Shown: one piece after another, positions 45,350 to 53,579 of the stretch
Layout: every line of letters starts with the position of its first letter
How positions within the stretch are numbered: position 1 is the stretch's first letter
From: Flavobacterium fluviale
GTDB taxonomy: Bacteria; Bacteroidota; Bacteroidia; Flavobacteriales; Flavobacteriaceae
Assembly: GCF_003312915.1 (NCBI RefSeq)
Contig: NZ_CP030261.1
Location: 3,348,001-3,412,000, forward strand
Length of the DNA: 64,000 bases
Reading direction: 5' to 3'
Position numbers and translations under genes: made by a program
The notes under the pieces: model-generated
Databases searched by the model: none
The model's input: only the letters and a program-made list of their open reading frames with translations
Told to the model about the DNA's origin: nothing

Positions 45350-45384
45350 AAAGCCTTACTTTAATTTAGTAAGGCTTTTTTTTT
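45350..45384 (+). terminator. Terminator after the GIY-YIG-like gene
   Basis: AAAGCCTTACT at 45350-45360 and AGTAAGGCTTT at 45368-45378, loop of 7 nt, followed by a run of T to 45384. Confidence 0.92.
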
Positions 45385-45506
45385 GAGATAAATTAAAATC
45401 TATAGGAATTAAGATCATATTGAAAAACCAATCGTTAAGCTTTAAGATTAAAGAAAATTCTAAGCCAATTTTTGTATTACAAATTTTATTAAACGCCCAA
45501 ATACTC

Positions 45507-45514
45507 TATATTTG
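45507..45514 (+). promoter_or_regulatory. -7 box (TATATTTG) before fabG
   Basis: A perfect TAnnTTTG 31 nt before the ATG at 45546. It lies inside the longer reading frame that could start with TTG at 45420, which supports the shorter fabG start. No TTG at the exact -33 spacing. Confidence 0.5.
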
Positions 45515-45545
45515 TATTTCAAAAAATAAAAACGAATACCTTAAT

Positions 45546-46292
45546 ATGAAATTACTAGAAGGAAAAGTTGCAATAATTACTGGTGCAAGCCGTGGAATCG
45601 GAAAAGGAATTGCTGAAGTTTTTGCTAAACATGGAGCAAACGTTGCTTTTACATACAGTTCATCTGCAGCTTCTGCAGAAGCTTTAGAAGCTGAACTAAA
45701 TGGTTTAGGAGTAAAAGCAAAAGGTTACCAATCTAATGCAGCAGATTTTAACGAAGCTCAAACTTTTGTTGATGCTGTTTTAGCAGATTTTGGAACTGTA
45801 GATATCTTAATCAACAATGCCGGAATCACAAAAGACAATTTGCTAATGCGTATGTCTGAAGCAGATTTTGACCAAGTAATTGATGTAAACTTGAAATCGG
45901 TTTTTAATATGACAAAAGCGATTCAAAAAACTTTCTTGAAACAAAGAGCAGGTTCAATTATCAATATCAGTTCTGTAGTTGGAGTTTCTGGAAACGCTGG
46001 ACAAACAAACTATGCAGCTTCTAAAGCGGGAGCAATTGGTTTTACTAAATCTGTAGCTCTAGAATTAGGTTCTCGTAACATTCGCTGCAACGCAATCGCT
46101 CCTGGTTTTATTGAAACTGAAATGACTGCAAAATTATCTGAAGATGTGGTTAAAGGATGGAGAGAAGGTATTCCGTTGAAACGTGGAGGAACTACAGAAG
46201 ATGTAGCAAACGCTTGTCTTTTCTTAGCTTCAGACATGAGCGGTTATATCACAGGCCAAGTTCTTAATGTTTGCGGAGGAATGTTAACCTAA
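45546..46292 (+). CDS. fabG: 3-oxoacyl-[acyl-carrier-protein] reductase
   Basis: A 248-aa short-chain dehydrogenase of fatty acid synthesis. The start is the ATG of MKLLEGKVAIITGASRGIG; an upstream TTG-initiated frame is not used (see the -7 box). Motifs: TGASRGIG for NADPH, NNAG, catalytic Ser in INISSVVGVSGNAG and the YAASK Tyr-Lys pair, and the C-terminal GYITGQVLNVCGGM. Normal length. Confidence 0.95.
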   Translation: MKLLEGKVAIITGASRGIGKGIAEVFAKHGANVAFTYSSSAASAEALEAELNGLGVKAKGYQSNAADFNEAQTFVDAVLADFGTVDILINNAGITKDNLLMRMSEADFDQVIDVNLKSVFNMTKAIQKTFLKQRAGSIINISSVVGVSGNAGQTNYAASKAGAIGFTKSVALELGSRNIRCNAIAPGFIETEMTAKLSEDVVKGWREGIPLKRGGTTEDVANACLFLASDMSGYITGQVLNVCGGMLT

Positions 46293-46327
46293 GGTACTGA
46301 GGTGACAAGTTGCAAAGGTTCAAAGGT

Positions 46328-46426
46328 TTTAGTATTCAGTTATTCTGATTCTAGATAGGTGAACACTTTAGTCAAACAATTGACTTTTTTAAATCTGACA
46401 ACCGTAAACTGATACTGAATACTAAA
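46328..46426. repeat. 13-bp inverted repeat and small terminator after fabG
   Basis: TTTAGTATTCAGT at 46328-46340 is the exact reverse complement of 46414-46426. Inside it, AGTCAA (46370-46375) and TTGACT (46380-46385) with T6 after form a short terminator-like hairpin to 46390. The vocabulary (CTGAATACT, CTGATACTG) resembles other spacers. Confidence 0.55.
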
Positions 46427-46431
46427 TAATT

Positions 46432-48459
46432 ATGACGACAAACACGATTCTTTTATTATTGCTTTCTTTAGTAATCGCTGGTGGTTTATCGTACTTTCAA
46501 TATTTTTATAAAGCCAAAAGTAAATCCAATGTGGTTATACTTTTGGCTTTTTTACGTTTTTTGGCTATTTTCGGATTATTGGTTTTGCTTATAAATCCGA
46601 TAATTTCTAAGAGTTCGCTGGAAATAACAAAAACACCTTTGGCAATTGTTGTAGATAATTCTAGTTCTATTGCAGCTTTAAAATCAGATAAAAAAGCGGT
46701 TGAACTTTATCAAAAACTTATTTCAAATCCTGCTTTAAAAGAAAAGTTCGAAATTCAATCCTATCAATTTGATAACGATTTTAAAACTTCAGATAAATTT
46801 GATTTTAAAGGAAATCAAACCAATTTAGACGAAGCGGCAAAGAACTTAAAAAGCATCAATAAAAATCTGATTTTTCCAACAGTTATAATTACCGACGGAA
46901 ATCAAACTACAGGAAACGACTACGTTTATAGATTTGATCCTGTCAATAAAGTTTATCCTTTGGTTGTGGGAGATACAACTACATTTTTTGATTTAAAAAT
47001 CAATCAGCTTAACGTAAACAAATACGCTTTTCATAAAAATAAATTTCCTGTTGAAGTTTTTCTGCAATATGCAGGCACGAAAGCTGTAAATGCAGAATTT
47101 GCTATTTCACAAGGAAATACTATTATAGCAAAAGAGAAACTTTCATTTTCTCCCTCAAAAAAAACAGCTTCCTTAAATTTGCTTTTACCAGCAGATAAAG
47201 TGGGATTACAGATTTATAAAGCCAGCATTCAATCTTCTGTTAAAGAAAAAAACAGCTATAACAATATTAAAAATTTTGCAGTCGAAATAATAGATCAAAA
47301 GTCGACTATTGCGATTGTTTCTGGCATAAATCATCCAGATATTGCAGCTTTAAAACGCTCGATTGAGGTTAATGCACAGCGTAAAGTAATATTGGTTAAG
47401 CCAAATCAAATTAATGATTTACAAGATATTTCTGTGTTGGTTTTGTACCAGCCAACTACAGCTTTTAAATCAATTTTTGATAATAAAAAGTTAGCGTCGA
47501 CAAATACCTTTATTATAACAGGAAACAATACAGATTTTAATTTCTTAAACCAGCAGCAGAACAATCTAATTTTTAAAATGAGTAACCAAAGAGAAGATTT
47601 TCTCTGCGAATTCAAATCAGACTTTAACTTATTTGCAATCGATAATATTGGTTTTGAAAATTTCCCGCCTTTACAGAATTTATTCGGAAATATTAGCACA
47701 AACGGAAACGTGTCTGTTTTGCTTTCATCAAAAATTAGAAACGTTTCTACAGATGCTCCATTATTGGCTTTTGCCGAAAATCAAGGAAAAAGAACCGCTT
47801 TTCTTTTAGGAGAAAACAGCTGGAAATGGCGTTTGCAAAGTCATATTGACAATCAGTCTTTTGAAAAATATGATGTTTTTATTGATAAAATAATTCAATA
47901 TTTAGCCTCAACAACTTCCAAGAAATCTTTGGTTGTAACGCATGAAAGTTTTTACAATTCTGGAGAAGAGATTATTATAAATGCGCAATATTTCAATAAA
48001 AATTATGAGTTTGATGAAAAAGCCAGGCTTACCATTAGTGTTCTAAATGCCGCGACAAAACAAACCAAAAATTATGATTTACTAAAAGGAAGTAATTCTT
48101 TTTCAGCTAATTTAGAAGGACTTCCAGCAGGAAAATATAATTTTACGGTAAAAGAATTAAATTCAAATACTTCATACGCAAGTCATTTTGAAATTTTAGA
48201 CTTTGATATTGAAAAACAATTTGTAAATCCAGATGTTTTGAAATTACAGCAATTAGCACAGCAAACCGGCGGAAAAGCCTTTTTTGAAAATCAAGCTGAT
48301 AATTTGATTAATACACTTTTGGAAAATAACGAGTATAAATCAATTGAAAAAAAGATTTCTACTAAGACTCCCATTATTGACTGGGTTTGGCTGTTGATTT
48401 TGATCGCCGTTTTATTGACTACTGAATGGTTTGTAAGGAAGTATAATGGATTGCTTTAA
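46432..48459 (+). CDS. Membrane protein with von Willebrand A-like domain
   Basis: A 675-aa protein. Two N-terminal helices (about residues 4-25 and 34-56) are followed by a VWA-like domain with MIDAS motif LAIVVDNSSSIA (Asp75-x-Ser-x-Ser) and TVIITDGNQTTGNDY, then a large periplasmic beta-rich part, and a last helix near the C-terminus (WVWLLILIAVLLTTEWFV). This layout is that of Bacteroidetes BatA/BatB-like and related glutamine amidotransferase-like membrane proteins, often linked to envelope stress. Function not established. The gene overlaps the next by 14 bp. Confidence 0.82.
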   Translation: MTTNTILLLLLSLVIAGGLSYFQYFYKAKSKSNVVILLAFLRFLAIFGLLVLLINPIISKSSLEITKTPLAIVVDNSSSIAALKSDKKAVELYQKLISNPALKEKFEIQSYQFDNDFKTSDKFDFKGNQTNLDEAAKNLKSINKNLIFPTVIITDGNQTTGNDYVYRFDPVNKVYPLVVGDTTTFFDLKINQLNVNKYAFHKNKFPVEVFLQYAGTKAVNAEFAISQGNTIIAKEKLSFSPSKKTASLNLLLPADKVGLQIYKASIQSSVKEKNSYNNIKNFAVEIIDQKSTIAIVSGINHPDIAALKRSIEVNAQRKVILVKPNQINDLQDISVLVLYQPTTAFKSIFDNKKLASTNTFIITGNNTDFNFLNQQQNNLIFKMSNQREDFLCEFKSDFNLFAIDNIGFENFPPLQNLFGNISTNGNVSVLLSSKIRNVSTDAPLLAFAENQGKRTAFLLGENSWKWRLQSHIDNQSFEKYDVFIDKIIQYLASTTSKKSLVVTHESFYNSGEEIIINAQYFNKNYEFDEKARLTISVLNAATKQTKNYDLLKGSNSFSANLEGLPAGKYNFTVKELNSNTSYASHFEILDFDIEKQFVNPDVLKLQQLAQQTGGKAFFENQADNLINTLLENNEYKSIEKKISTKTPIIDWVWLLILIAVLLTTEWFVRKYNGLL

Positions 48460-48814
48460 AATTAAATTGATCGTGTCCTTTAAAAAAGTTTTAATTTTCT
48501 TTAGTCTGTTTTTTTGTACTATTTTTTCTTTGATTTATATAAATGCTAGAAAAGAAAATAGAAATGACTATCAATTTGTGATCACTAAAATTAATGAAAA
48601 TGCAAAAGGTTACATTATTGCAAATGGTGTGAAAAAGAAATTCAAATTTGCTAATTTTAATTCTTACAAAATCGATATTAAAAAAGATGATAGTTTAGTT
48701 AAAAAAGCATTTTCAAAAAAAGTTTATATTTATAGAAAAGATAAAAAATTAGATAAATATAATTTAGTTTTATTATTAAACGAATCTGGAACATTTCCAA
48801 TAGATTGGCAATAA
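48446..48814 (+). CDS. Small membrane-anchored protein, unknown function
   Basis: A 122-aa protein, very Lys-rich (more than 20 Lys), with one hydrophobic segment (about residues 14-31, VLIFFSLFFCTIFSLIYI) and a C-terminal soluble part rich in beta strands (YQFVITKINENAKGYIIANG). The first ATG overlaps the VWA gene by 14 bp; later starts are possible. I recognise no family. Probably co-transcribed with the VWA protein gene. Confidence 0.6.
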   Translation: MDCFKIKLIVSFKKVLIFFSLFFCTIFSLIYINARKENRNDYQFVITKINENAKGYIIANGVKKKFKFANFNSYKIDIKKDDSLVKKAFSKKVYIYRKDKKLDKYNLVLLLNESGTFPIDWQ

Positions 48815-48838
48815 TTATTTATCTTTAATTTTTTTGAA

Positions 48839-49735
48839 ATGGACTTCAGGCTAAAAGTTTTCTACACCGTTGCGCTCCGCCTTAATTTTACTAAAGCGGC
48901 AACAGAATTGTATATTACACAGCCAGCAGTTTCTAAACATATTCAAGAACTTGAAGAAACTTACAAAACCAAACTTTTCGAACGAAACGGTTCTAAAATA
49001 GCCTTAACAGCAGCTGGTAAAATTCTACTAAAATATACTAAAAGTATTTTTGATATATACCGAGAAATAGACTTTGAGATGAGTTCTTTCAATAAAGAAC
49101 GTCAAGGTTTGTTAAGATTAGGCGCCAGTACAACAATTTCACAATATATCATTTCTCCAGTTTTAGCTCATTTTCATCAAAAGCAAAAAGATATAAAAGT
49201 CAATTTGTTAAACGGAAATACGGAACAAATCGAAAACGCCTTAATCAACAAAGAAATTGAAGTTGGAATTGTTGAAGGACAGTCTAAAAATCAATCCATA
49301 AAATACATTCCGTTTTTAAAAGACGAATTGGTTTTGGTTTGTAATAGTAAAAATCCGCTGGTAAAACAAAACGAGATTTCTGTAAGCGATTTAAAATCAA
49401 TGAAATTCATAACGCGTGAACGCGGATCTGGAACACTTGAAGTTATAGAATTTGCCTTAAAAAAAGCAGGTTTGAAATTTTCTGATTTACAAATAGAAAT
49501 GCAGTTAGGAAGTACAGAAAGTATAAAATCTTATCTTTTAAATTCTGATTGTTTTGCTTTTATGTCTATTCATGCTGTTAGTAAAGAATTGAAAAATAAA
49601 GAATTAATTGTTCTAGATGTGGAGAATTTATCAATAGAAAGATTTTTTTACATCATTACTTTGATAGGGAAATCAGATTCGTTATCAGAACTATTCATTC
49701 AAAATCTGGCTTCTCATTATAACTTGAAGTTATAG
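48839..49735 (+). CDS. LysR-family transcriptional regulator
   Basis: A 298-aa regulator. The N-terminal winged helix-turn-helix is canonical (FYTVALRLNFTKAATELYITQPAVSKHIQELEE, with a recognition helix at TQPAVSKHI), and the C-terminal periplasmic-binding-like effector domain starts near residue 88 (RLGASTTISQYIISP). It lies 74 bp upstream of a YeiH-type transporter gene on the same strand. In enterobacteria the similar YeiE-YeiH pair is linked to sulfite stress; here the link is inferred from position. Confidence 0.92.
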   Translation: MDFRLKVFYTVALRLNFTKAATELYITQPAVSKHIQELEETYKTKLFERNGSKIALTAAGKILLKYTKSIFDIYREIDFEMSSFNKERQGLLRLGASTTISQYIISPVLAHFHQKQKDIKVNLLNGNTEQIENALINKEIEVGIVEGQSKNQSIKYIPFLKDELVLVCNSKNPLVKQNEISVSDLKSMKFITRERGSGTLEVIEFALKKAGLKFSDLQIEMQLGSTESIKSYLLNSDCFAFMSIHAVSKELKNKELIVLDVENLSIERFFYIITLIGKSDSLSELFIQNLASHYNLKL

Positions 49736-49809
49736 TCGATTGCAAATTACGATTGGTATTTATGGTTTAAAGAACGGAACTTTGCCATATAAATATCAAT
49801 CACATTATT

Positions 49810-50784
49810 TTGAAAACACAGCATACAACTTCACAATTATTTAGAATTAATCATTTGTTACAGCAATTACTTTTTGCTGCAGTGATATTGTTGTGTTTAT
49901 TTTCCATAATTTCTCCGCCAATAGCACTTTTATTAGGAGTTTTAACCGTTAATATTTTTGGAAATCCATTTGTGGAATTTAATCAAAAAGCTATTGCTTT
50001 TTTATTGCAGTTTTCGGTCGTTGGCTTAGGCTTCGGAATGAATGCTTATAGTGCGGTATCTGCTGGAAAAGAAGGATTTCTTCTTACTGTATTCTCAATT
50101 TTTAGCACTTTGGTTTTTGGTTTTTTAATTGGTAAGTGGCTTAAGACAGAGAAGAAAACATCGCATTTAATTTCTTGCGGAACAGCAATTTGCGGCGGGA
50201 GTGCAATTGCTGCTATCGCGCCAGTACTAAAATCAGACGAAAATCAGACTTCAATTGCTTTGGGAGTTATTTTTATTCTAAACTCTATTGCATTGTTTGT
50301 TTTTCCGTTTATTGGACATCAGTTGGATTTATCCCAAAAAGATTTCGGACTTTGGTGTGCGATTGCTATTCATGATACCAGTTCGGTTGTTGGCGCTGCA
50401 AATAAATATGGAGCAGAAGCTTTACAGGTTGCCACGACGGTGAAATTAGCGAGAGCATTATGGATTATTCCGATATCTATTTTGACCGCTTTTATTTTTA
50501 AAAAGCAATCCAGAAGCTTCGGTACAAAAATCAAAATCCCGTATTTTATTGGACTCTTTGTTGTCGCGATGCTTCTGAATACTTATCTTCCAGCTATAAA
50601 TATTTTTGCATCACAAATTGTTGGAATTGCTAAAGTTGGTCTGACAATTACTTTGTTTTTAATTGGAGCAACTTTAAATTTTACCACATTAAAAACAGTA
50701 GGAGTAAGGCCATTGTTCCAAGGAGTTCTTCTTTGGATTTTTATTGCTGTTCTAGCTTTATTATCAATTCTTTACCTAGTTTAG
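49810..50784 (+). CDS. YeiH/UPF0324 family membrane transporter
   Basis: A 324-aa integral membrane protein with about nine helices. GFGMNAYSAVSAGKEGF, SCGTAICGGSAIAAIAPVL and CAIAIHDTSSVVGAANKYG are the conserved family loops. Members are called putative sulfate or sulfite exporters. The only start that fits is TTG at 49810 (KTQHTTSQLFRINHLL). It follows a LysR gene that probably controls it, and is convergent with the next gene, 4 bp apart. Confidence 0.88.
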   Translation: MKTQHTTSQLFRINHLLQQLLFAAVILLCLFSIISPPIALLLGVLTVNIFGNPFVEFNQKAIAFLLQFSVVGLGFGMNAYSAVSAGKEGFLLTVFSIFSTLVFGFLIGKWLKTEKKTSHLISCGTAICGGSAIAAIAPVLKSDENQTSIALGVIFILNSIALFVFPFIGHQLDLSQKDFGLWCAIAIHDTSSVVGAANKYGAEALQVATTVKLARALWIIPISILTAFIFKKQSRSFGTKIKIPYFIGLFVVAMLLNTYLPAINIFASQIVGIAKVGLTITLFLIGATLNFTTLKTVGVRPLFQGVLLWIFIAVLALLSILYLV

Positions 50785-50788
50785 ATCT

Positions 50789-51739
50789 TTATTTTACATT
50801 AGAGAATTTCACAGTCGATTTACCAATCATCTTATAAAATTTCCCCTTAAATGAAAAATGTCTTTCGATCTCAAAATCAAATTGATTTTTAGTTTTCGCC
50901 ATTTCTGCTATTTCTTCAGGCAGGGCCGCTTCAAATTCATCTTCTGCTTTTGCTTCTTTATTATAAGATCCGTTAGTTGTAATAATAAAATCTCTGAAGT
51001 GTTTTTTAGCCGAATCCTCTACAACTTTATAAGATCCAGACCATTTTATACTCGCAACATTGGTTAGGTGGTAATTGGGCACTTCCATAATAGGCTGATA
51101 TTTGCCATCAAAACCAGCCACAAGATAAAGGAAACCTTCATAAGGACCGCCTGCACCGCCATTTATATGAGACAAAGTAAGAGCAAACTGGTCTTCTCCA
51201 ATCTGAACCAATTTTGGAGTAGGACATTGGGCAAAAGCACCGAAAGCTGCAACTGCCGGCTGAAAAGATTTCATTTCCCAAACCTTACCATTTTTAGCAA
51301 ATTTGGCTAAACCTAGTAATCCGCCAGAAAATCTTCCTGTCTGCAAGCCGTCTTCATCATGAACAGAATGATTAAAAGCCATTATTTTAAACTTATTTCC
51401 CTTTGAATCTTCATAATCAATATTGGCAAGAAGCCTGGTTGCTACACCTTTTTCGTAAGGAAATAATTGATCACCTTCAACGCCATTTACATCCTCAAAA
51501 GGAGCAGGTTTGCAGGTTTTACAAATCCAGCTTACAAATGTATTTTTATCTGAAAGATGGTATAATTTCCCAAGAAACAATTTTTGCATAATTCTTTCGC
51601 CATTGAAAGGGTCAGAAAATCGGATTGTTCTGGTAGAATTTAAAATAGTGTCGCTTACATTTTTTGGTTTTATTTCGTTCTCCTGCGCCAGGCAAATGGT
51701 CGATAAAAAGAAGATTAGATATAGTAAAGTAAAACGCAT
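50789..51739 (-). CDS. Secreted protein of unknown function
   Basis: I use the ATG at 51737-51739 (MRFTLLYLIFFLSTICLAQ), a good signal peptide; the frame to 51778 is less likely. The mature part, about 297 aa, has a CKTC motif (WICKTCKPAPFEDV) and a single further Cys in AQCPTPK, with a Gly-rich HINGGAGGPYEGF. It looks like a beta-rich globular domain. I do not recognise a family. Monocistronic and divergent from the phospholipase C-like gene. Confidence 0.7.
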   Translation of the reverse strand: MRFTLLYLIFFLSTICLAQENEIKPKNVSDTILNSTRTIRFSDPFNGERIMQKLFLGKLYHLSDKNTFVSWICKTCKPAPFEDVNGVEGDQLFPYEKGVATRLLANIDYEDSKGNKFKIMAFNHSVHDEDGLQTGRFSGGLLGLAKFAKNGKVWEMKSFQPAVAAFGAFAQCPTPKLVQIGEDQFALTLSHINGGAGGPYEGFLYLVAGFDGKYQPIMEVPNYHLTNVASIKWSGSYKVVEDSAKKHFRDFIITTNGSYNKEAKAEDEFEAALPEEIAEMAKTKNQFDFEIERHFSFKGKFYKMIGKSTVKFSNVK

Positions 51740-51862
51740 GTTTTTAAGGTTTAGTCCGTTAACAAATTTACGAAACAAAATCTTTTTTACATGAACTTAT
51801 GTTAGTTATATGGTGTAAAAATTTCAAAAAATTAAATTTAGATAATCTTAGATAGTTATACT

Positions 51863-51891
51863 TTGAATTATCCATAAATAAGGTAAATTTG
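51863..51891 (+). promoter_or_regulatory. Bacteroidetes-type promoter of the phospholipase C-like gene
   Basis: TTG at 51863-51865 and TAAATTTG at 51884-51891 are 18 nt apart, and the ATG follows 23 nt later. Both elements match the phylum's consensus. Confidence 0.6.
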
Positions 51892-51914
51892 CACCTCTAA
51901 ATACAAAAACAAAA

Positions 51915-52913
51915 ATGAAAAACTTTAAATCTAAACCAAGATTAATTGCTTTCTGTGCTTTAATTATTGGTTTTTTTACTTTATCCTGGGGAATTGTAGG
52001 TCACGAAAGAATCAACAAAGCTGCTGTAATGGCACTACCGCATCCACTTCAGGTTTTCTTTTACAATCACATTGATTTTATTACACAAGAAGCTTCTGTT
52101 CCAGACATTCGTAAATATGCATTAAGTTATAAAGATGAAGGTCCAAGACATTATTTCGATATGGAAAACTTTGGTCCAGCTGATAGTTATCCGCAAACTT
52201 TAGAAGAAGCAAAGAAAAAATATGATGCTAAATTTTTAAGTGATAACGGAATTTTACCTTGGTATATTGAAGATATGATGGCAAAATTGACTAAAGCTTT
52301 TAAAGATAAAAATAGAGCAGAGATTTTGTTTTTGGCGGCAGATTTAGGGCATTACATTGGAGATGCGCACATGCCATTGCATACTTCTGCAAATCACGAC
52401 GGGCAGTTAAGCGATCAAAAAGGTATTCATTCTCTTTGGGAGAGCAGACTTCCAGAGTTATTTGCGAAGAATTACAAATTAAATGTTCCTTATGCTCATC
52501 ATTATGATGATGTTCACAAAGCAATTTGGGATATGATAAATGATACACACAGTTTAGCACAGCCTTTATTGGATATCGATAAAAAATTAAGAACAGCTAC
52601 TCCAGAAAACCAAGTTTTTAAAATGGATGCTGACGGAAAAGTTTTGAAAAGCAAATACAATACAGCTGTTTTCTCTGATGAATATGCTAAAAAACTACAC
52701 GAGGAATTAAACGGAATGGTTGAAAGCCAGATGAAAAAAGCAATTACTGCAACTGCAAGTTTTTGGTATACTGCCTGGGTAAATGCTGGAAAACCAGACC
52801 TTAGTGATCTAGATTCACAAGAAGTGACAAAGAGAAATAGTAAAGCTTTAAAAGAAGATTGGGAACTTTACCAAAAAGGAGATTTATTCGGAATGAGAAA
52901 TCAAAATGACTAA
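51915..52913 (+). CDS. Zinc-dependent phospholipase C / S1-P1 nuclease-like protein
   Basis: A 332-aa secreted or membrane-anchored enzyme (hydrophobic start, residues 11-25). The N-terminal zinc-site Trp-Gly follows: WGIVGHERINKAAV. Later come SVPDIRKY, RHYFDME, and LGHYIGDAHMPLHTSANHDG with several His and Asp, all ligands of the trinuclear zinc cluster shared by phospholipase C and S1/P1 nuclease. No nuclease-specific or lipid-specific feature lets me choose. It has its own promoter and a strong terminator. Confidence 0.88.
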   Translation: MKNFKSKPRLIAFCALIIGFFTLSWGIVGHERINKAAVMALPHPLQVFFYNHIDFITQEASVPDIRKYALSYKDEGPRHYFDMENFGPADSYPQTLEEAKKKYDAKFLSDNGILPWYIEDMMAKLTKAFKDKNRAEILFLAADLGHYIGDAHMPLHTSANHDGQLSDQKGIHSLWESRLPELFAKNYKLNVPYAHHYDDVHKAIWDMINDTHSLAQPLLDIDKKLRTATPENQVFKMDADGKVLKSKYNTAVFSDEYAKKLHEELNGMVESQMKKAITATASFWYTAWVNAGKPDLSDLDSQEVTKRNSKALKEDWELYQKGDLFGMRNQND

Positions 52914-52952
52914 ATTTTTGTTTCAAGTTTAAAGTTCAGTTTGAAACGAAAC

Positions 52953-52987
52953 AAAAAGCCTCAAGTTTTATAACTTGAGGCTTTTTT
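52953..52987 (+). terminator. Terminator after the phospholipase C-like gene
   Basis: AAAAAGCCTCAAGTT at 52953-52967 and AACTTGAGGCTTTTT at 52972-52986, perfect 15-bp stem with a 4-nt loop and a T-run. Confidence 0.93.
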
Positions 52988-53010
52988 TATCAGTAAATTT
53001 TTGTGTATAA

Positions 53011-53271
53011 TTTAGCGGTCTTCGTGTTAAAGTTCAAAAAGATAATCTGAAAGGAATTGGAATTGCCAAAGAAGATTTAGATTCCATTTTAAATCCGTTT
53101 TTTAGATCAGATTCTTTAAATCATGCTGAAATTAAAGGAACTGGTTTAGGTTTATTTATTGTAAAAAGAATGACCAATCAGCTTCAAATTAAATTTAAAA
53201 TAGAAAGCGAAATCGGCAAAGGAACCACGGTTTTATTGAGTTTTGATGCATATGAAGATTCGTTAAAGTAA
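53011..53271 (+). pseudogene. Histidine kinase C-terminal remnant (HATPase domain end)
   Basis: An open stretch without a start codon, from just after a stop at 53008 to TAA at 53269-53271. Its translation carries HATPase_c motifs: a decayed N-D/G1 box (DNLKGIGIAKEDL), NPFFRSD, the G2 box GTGLGLFIVKRMTNQ, and the final strands ESEIGKGTTVLLSF. The sensor, dimerisation domain and first half of the ATPase are missing. It starts directly after the terminator at 52953-52987. It looks like what is left after deletion of an adjacent kinase gene. Confidence 0.8.
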
Positions 53272-53344
53272 TTTTAAATTTATTATTTATAAAGCTGTCT
53301 AAAACATTTTTTAACAATAAACTGTCGTTACGTTAAAATAAAAA

Positions 53345-53376
53345 TTGCTTTTTAATTAATTTATCTATTATATTTG
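53345..53376 (+). promoter_or_regulatory. Promoter of the histidine operon
   Basis: TTG at 53345-53347 and TATATTTG at 53369-53376, 21 nt apart, match the Bacteroidetes housekeeping promoter. The transcript would start about 30 bp before the leader peptide ATG at 53412. Confidence 0.65.
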
Positions 53377-53411
53377 CAAACGAATCAAAGAAGTAAAACA
53401 CAAAACAAATC

Positions 53412-53471
53412 ATGATTTCAATTCAATTACATCATCATCATTTACATTATTGCTCTCAAGCGATGTGTTAA
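53412..53471 (+). CDS. hisL: His operon leader peptide
   Basis: A 19-codon frame with ATG at 53412 and TAA at 53469-53471: Met-Ile-Ser-Ile-Gln-Leu-His-His-His-His-Leu-His-Tyr-Cys-Ser-Gln-Ala-Met-Cys. Five of the residues are His, with four in a row at 53430-53441. It stands between the his promoter and a terminator upstream of hisG. Known his attenuators work by ribosome stalling at such His codons when charged tRNA-His is short. Too short for routine gene finding; called here from codon content and position. Confidence 0.88.
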   Translation: MISIQLHHHHLHYCSQAMC

Positions 53472-53532
53472 TGGTATGCATGTAAATCATCATATTTTAA
53501 AACCCGTTTGAGTACATCAAACGGGTTTTTTA
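53455..53532 (+). promoter_or_regulatory. His attenuator: alternative antiterminator and terminator
   Basis: CTCAAGCG at 53455-53462, within the last codons of the leader peptide, can pair with CGTTTGAG at 53505-53512 (8 bp, one G-T). That pairing takes up the left arm of the terminator at 53499-53532, so the two structures exclude each other. A further pair, ATTTACAT (53440-53447) with ATGTAAAT (53480-53487), involves the His-codon region itself. A ribosome stalled at the His codons would leave 53455-53462 free; one reaching the stop would cover it. Confidence 0.75.
53499..53532 (+). terminator. Attenuator terminator hairpin
   Basis: AAAACCCGTTTGA at 53499-53511 and TCAAACGGGTTTT at 53517-53529, perfect 13-bp stem with a 5-nt loop and T-run, 48 bp before hisG. 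Confidence 0.93.
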
Positions 53533-53579
53533 TTTCTAACTCTTTGTACTCAAACTATAAATCAACAAACAACTAAAAA

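Noticed and set aside
45420..45545. N-terminal extension of fabG from a TTG start
   Set aside because: The added 42 residues are unlike any FabG and the -7 box at 45507-45514 lies inside them.
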